A DNA stretch of 14,174 bases from Deltaproteobacteria bacterium (lineage in GTDB: Bacteria > Desulfobacterota_B > Binatia > Bin18): assembly GCA_012271025.1 (NCBI GenBank), contig JAAXHF010000391.1, positions 1-14,174 on the forward strand. The letters run 5' to 3'. Made by a program: the position numbers and the translations under genes. How positions within the stretch are numbered: the first letter of the stretch is position 1; each line of letters begins with the position of its first letter. Shown here one piece after another: positions 12,477 to 14,174 of this stretch. The notes under the pieces are model-generated. The model was not told the DNA's origin and made no database searches. It was given only the letters and a program-made list of their open reading frames with translations.

Positions 12477-14174
12477 ATGGATCAGGAGACGTTGAACAAG
12501 ACCCTGGCCGCTCATCACATCTGGCTGGAGAGCGCCGGCCAGGCCGGCCAGCGCGCCGACCTGTCGGGGGCGGACCTGCGCTTCCTCGATCTGAGTGGGG
12601 TGAGACTCAAGGAGGCCGTCTTACGCGGCACCGATTTGGTGGGTACAAACCTGACTGACGCGGACCTCGAAGCAGCCGATCTCGAAGGCGCGACGCTGGT
12701 AGGGGCGCGGCTGGAAGGGGCAAACATGGAGCGCGTTCGCGCGCCGGGGGTGAATTTCTTCAGCGCCAATATGACGGCCGCCAGTCTCCGCGGTGCCGAC
12801 TTGCGGGCGGCGCTCCTCCAAGAGGCGACCTTGACACAAGCCAAGCTGTACGACGCGACCTTGACGGAGGCCAACCTCCTCAAAGCGAATCTTGAGGAGG
12901 CCGACCTGACCGCCGCTGATCTCCAGCGCACAGATCTGACCCACGCCTACCTTGGCCGGGCCGGCCTGGAGCGGGCACGGTTGCAGGAGGCAACCCTCCA
13001 GAATGCCTCGCTGGAAGGCGCCGACCTCCGCGACGCCCGGTTTGACGGCGCGAATCTGGAGGGCGCCTTTGTCCGTGAGGTCCACGCCCCCGGCGTAGTC
13101 CTTTCATCGGCGAATTTGCGGGAGGCCGATTTTGCAGAGGCCAATCTCCGCGGCGCCCGGCTGGATGATGCGGACCTGGAAAGGGCGAGCTTTCTGGATG
13201 CGAACCTCGCGGGGAGCAGCCAGCGTGGGGCCAAGCTCGGGGCGGAATTTGACGAGGTGTTCGCCGAGCATCACGCCTGGATGCAAGCCCAAGGGGGGGA
13301 CCGTGCGGAGCGCGTCACGGCCCAGCTCGCGGCCGTTGATGTATCGGAATTGAGACATGCCGCGCGCCGGGCCAGCGAAATGACGGATGCCTACAAGTCC
13401 ACGCACTTCCACCTGGCAACCCTTTCGGCGGATGCTTCCCCCGAGGCCGTCGCCCATGAGCAGGATTTGGCGCGGGGCGATCTGAAAGAAGGGGACGATA
13501 GGGAGGCATACGAATATACCTATCACCGATACCGCAACGATGGCGGTGTCCCTTCCGGTACGGCATGGGAAGACCTGCGCCCCGCCTATTTTGATGCATA
13601 CATACGCAACCACGGCCTCATTGAGCCGGAACCGACCCGCTGGGAGAGGATCAAGCAGCGCGTCGGGGCGCTCTTCTCCCGGGAAGAGACGCCCGCCCCG
13701 GAGGCGGAGCCAGCCACGCCCGCGGTGCGGGATGAGAGAGTGGGGAAGCAAGTGCTGCTGTTTCCGACCAAGACAATCGCAGAAGACGCCGGCCACGTCC
13801 TACCAACATCCTACGAATACGAGGTCCAGCCTACGAGGATGGGCGACCAAGAGCTGTACGCCGTACTGACAAGCCCGCGCCCACCGGCCTCGGAGCGCCG
13901 GGCAGGCGCTGAACAGGCAGAACGGCTTGTCGAGGTCTCCGTGTTTGGCTCCAAAGACCAGGCAGAGTCCCACGGGCGCGCGCTCGCATCCTCTCACGAG
14001 TACGAGGTCCAGTGTACGATGATGGGGAAGCAGGAGCTGTACGCCGTGCTGACAAGCCCGCGCACGCAGGGCGCGTCACAGGAGCCGGAGCCAGCCACAC
14101 ACGCAGCGCCGTCCCCTGCCCCCCAGGCGGGCCGAGATCCGGCCGTAGGCCAGCATCTCGCGCCCGCCCAGCCC
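12477..14174 (+). CDS. pentapeptide-repeat protein with duplicated C-terminal module (partial, 3' end outside window)
   Basis: An open frame of 566 codons without a stop before the right edge, so the C-terminus is missing. ATG 12477 follows AAAGGAGGCG (12464-12473), which overlaps the virD4 stop. Residues 1-26 form an N-terminal cap (HHIWLESAGQAGQRADLSG), common ahead of pentapeptide repeats. Residues 27-256 are about 46 in-register A(D/N)LXX quintets, predicted to fold as a right-handed quadrilateral beta-helix of roughly 11 coils. Residues 257-410 are helical and charged, with an AYEYTYHRYRNDGG stretch and a basic WERIKQRV segment. Residues 426-468 and 487-529 are near-copies of one module, 61 residues apart, in a Pro/Ala/Glu-rich setting. 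Pentapeptide proteins can mimic DNA (Qnr, MfpA) or serve as binding scaffolds; the role here is unknown. Possible roles are a relaxosome partner, a topoisomerase modulator or a secreted effector. Confidence 0.85.
   Translation, partial: MDQETLNKTLAAHHIWLESAGQAGQRADLSGADLRFLDLSGVRLKEAVLRGTDLVGTNLTDADLEAADLEGATLVGARLEGANMERVRAPGVNFFSANMTAASLRGADLRAALLQEATLTQAKLYDATLTEANLLKANLEEADLTAADLQRTDLTHAYLGRAGLERARLQEATLQNASLEGADLRDARFDGANLEGAFVREVHAPGVVLSSANLREADFAEANLRGARLDDADLERASFLDANLAGSSQRGAKLGAEFDEVFAEHHAWMQAQGGDRAERVTAQLAAVDVSELRHAARRASEMTDAYKSTHFHLATLSADASPEAVAHEQDLARGDLKEGDDREAYEYTYHRYRNDGGVPSGTAWEDLRPAYFDAYIRNHGLIEPEPTRWERIKQRVGALFSREETPAPEAEPATPAVRDERVGKQVLLFPTKTIAEDAGHVLPTSYEYEVQPTRMGDQELYAVLTSPRPPASERRAGAEQAERLVEVSVFGSKDQAESHGRALASSHEYEVQCTMMGKQELYAVLTSPRTQGASQEPEPATHAAPSPAPQAGRDPAVGQHLAPAQP
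12555..13244 (+). repeat. about 46 tandem pentapeptide quintets
   Basis: Coding region for residues 27-256 of the last gene. The central position of nearly every quintet is L, F or M, and the position two before it is mostly A. The register holds without a break through the whole stretch. Two unusual quintets, VRAPG (residues 87-91) and VHAPG (residues 202-206), are spaced exactly 115 residues (23 quintets) apart. Confidence 0.9.
13752..13880 (+). repeat. C-terminal module, copy 1 of a 61-codon-period duplication
   Basis: Encodes residues 426-468 of the pentapeptide-repeat protein (starts VLLFPTK, ends LTSPR). Aligned without gaps to copy 2 at 13935-14063, 27 of 43 residues are identical, and 19 of the last 22. 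Over the last 63 bases (13818-13880 against 14001-14063), 55 positions match. Predicted pattern is strand, helix, strand, strand. Confidence 0.88.
13935..14063 (+). repeat. C-terminal module, copy 2 of a 61-codon-period duplication
   Basis: Encodes residues 487-529 (starts VSVFGSK, ends LTSPR). It matches copy 1 as described there, at an offset of 183 bases. After copy 2 a Pro/Ala/Glu-rich linker resembles the linker before copy 1 (both contain EPAT), so a further copy may follow beyond the window. Confidence 0.88.

Noticed and set aside
12555..13244. Regular DNA repeat that might be taken for a CRISPR or tandem repeat array
   Set aside because: The periodicity is 15 bp, degenerate at DNA level and fully explained by pentapeptide codons. 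There are no conserved repeats with unique spacers.
12621..13796. Several minus-strand frames opposite the pentapeptide gene, with their own periodic sequence
   Set aside because: Their periodicity is the mirror of the 15-bp quintet repeat on the + strand, and none has a matching ribosome site. The + strand frame is the one with the A(D/N)LXX pattern.

Overview
The window is one long, tightly packed gene array, all on the + strand. It encodes a near-complete P-type (VirB/VirD4-like) type IV secretion system (T4SS) of the kind found on conjugative plasmids and integrative conjugative elements. DNA is visibly GC-rich, codon use looks uniform, and genes are mostly joined by strong Shine-Dalgarno sites, short gaps and stop/start overlaps. 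Signal peptides, an apparent lipoprotein and outer-membrane-core proteins (VirB9, VirB10) point to a diderm (Gram-negative) host, probably a GC-rich proteobacterium-like lineage. I cannot name the organism or replicon from sequence alone.

Layout: virB2 (22-324), virB3 (331-612), virB4 (624-3029), virB5-like (3026-3766), small lipoprotein (3738-3983), a 123-bp spacer with a hairpin, an unrecognised one-TM protein with a Pro-rich tail (4107-4610), virB6 (4615-5586), virB8 (5601-6317), virB9 (6321-7277), virB10 (7291-8442) and virB11 (8447-9556). Next come four very small membrane-protein ORFs (9549-10123), an unrecognised exported or membrane-anchored protein (10146-10682), the coupling protein virD4 (10696-12465), and a pentapeptide-repeat protein that runs off the right edge (12477-14174+). 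No VirB1 transglycosylase, relaxase, oriT, integrase or replication gene is visible. They may lie outside the window.

How the parts fit, from family knowledge: VirB4, VirB11 and VirD4 are the three ATPases. VirB3, VirB6, VirB8 and VirB10 form the inner-membrane channel. VirB9, VirB10 and a VirB7-type lipoprotein form the outer-membrane core. VirB2 and VirB5 form the pilus. VirD4 recruits the DNA or protein substrate.

The less ordinary parts are the accessory genes: (i) the 167-aa protein between the lipoprotein and virB6; (ii) a C-terminal tail on VirB11 with an AT-hook-like motif; (iii) the block of tiny translationally coupled membrane proteins plus the 178-aa protein between virB11 and virD4, two of which look related; (iv) the last gene, with about 46 uninterrupted pentapeptide quintets, an internal 115-residue periodicity and a duplicated C-terminal module with a 61-residue period. 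The last two are the best candidates for an undescribed accessory function such as substrate recognition, exclusion, regulation or an effector, but no function can be assigned from the sequence alone.
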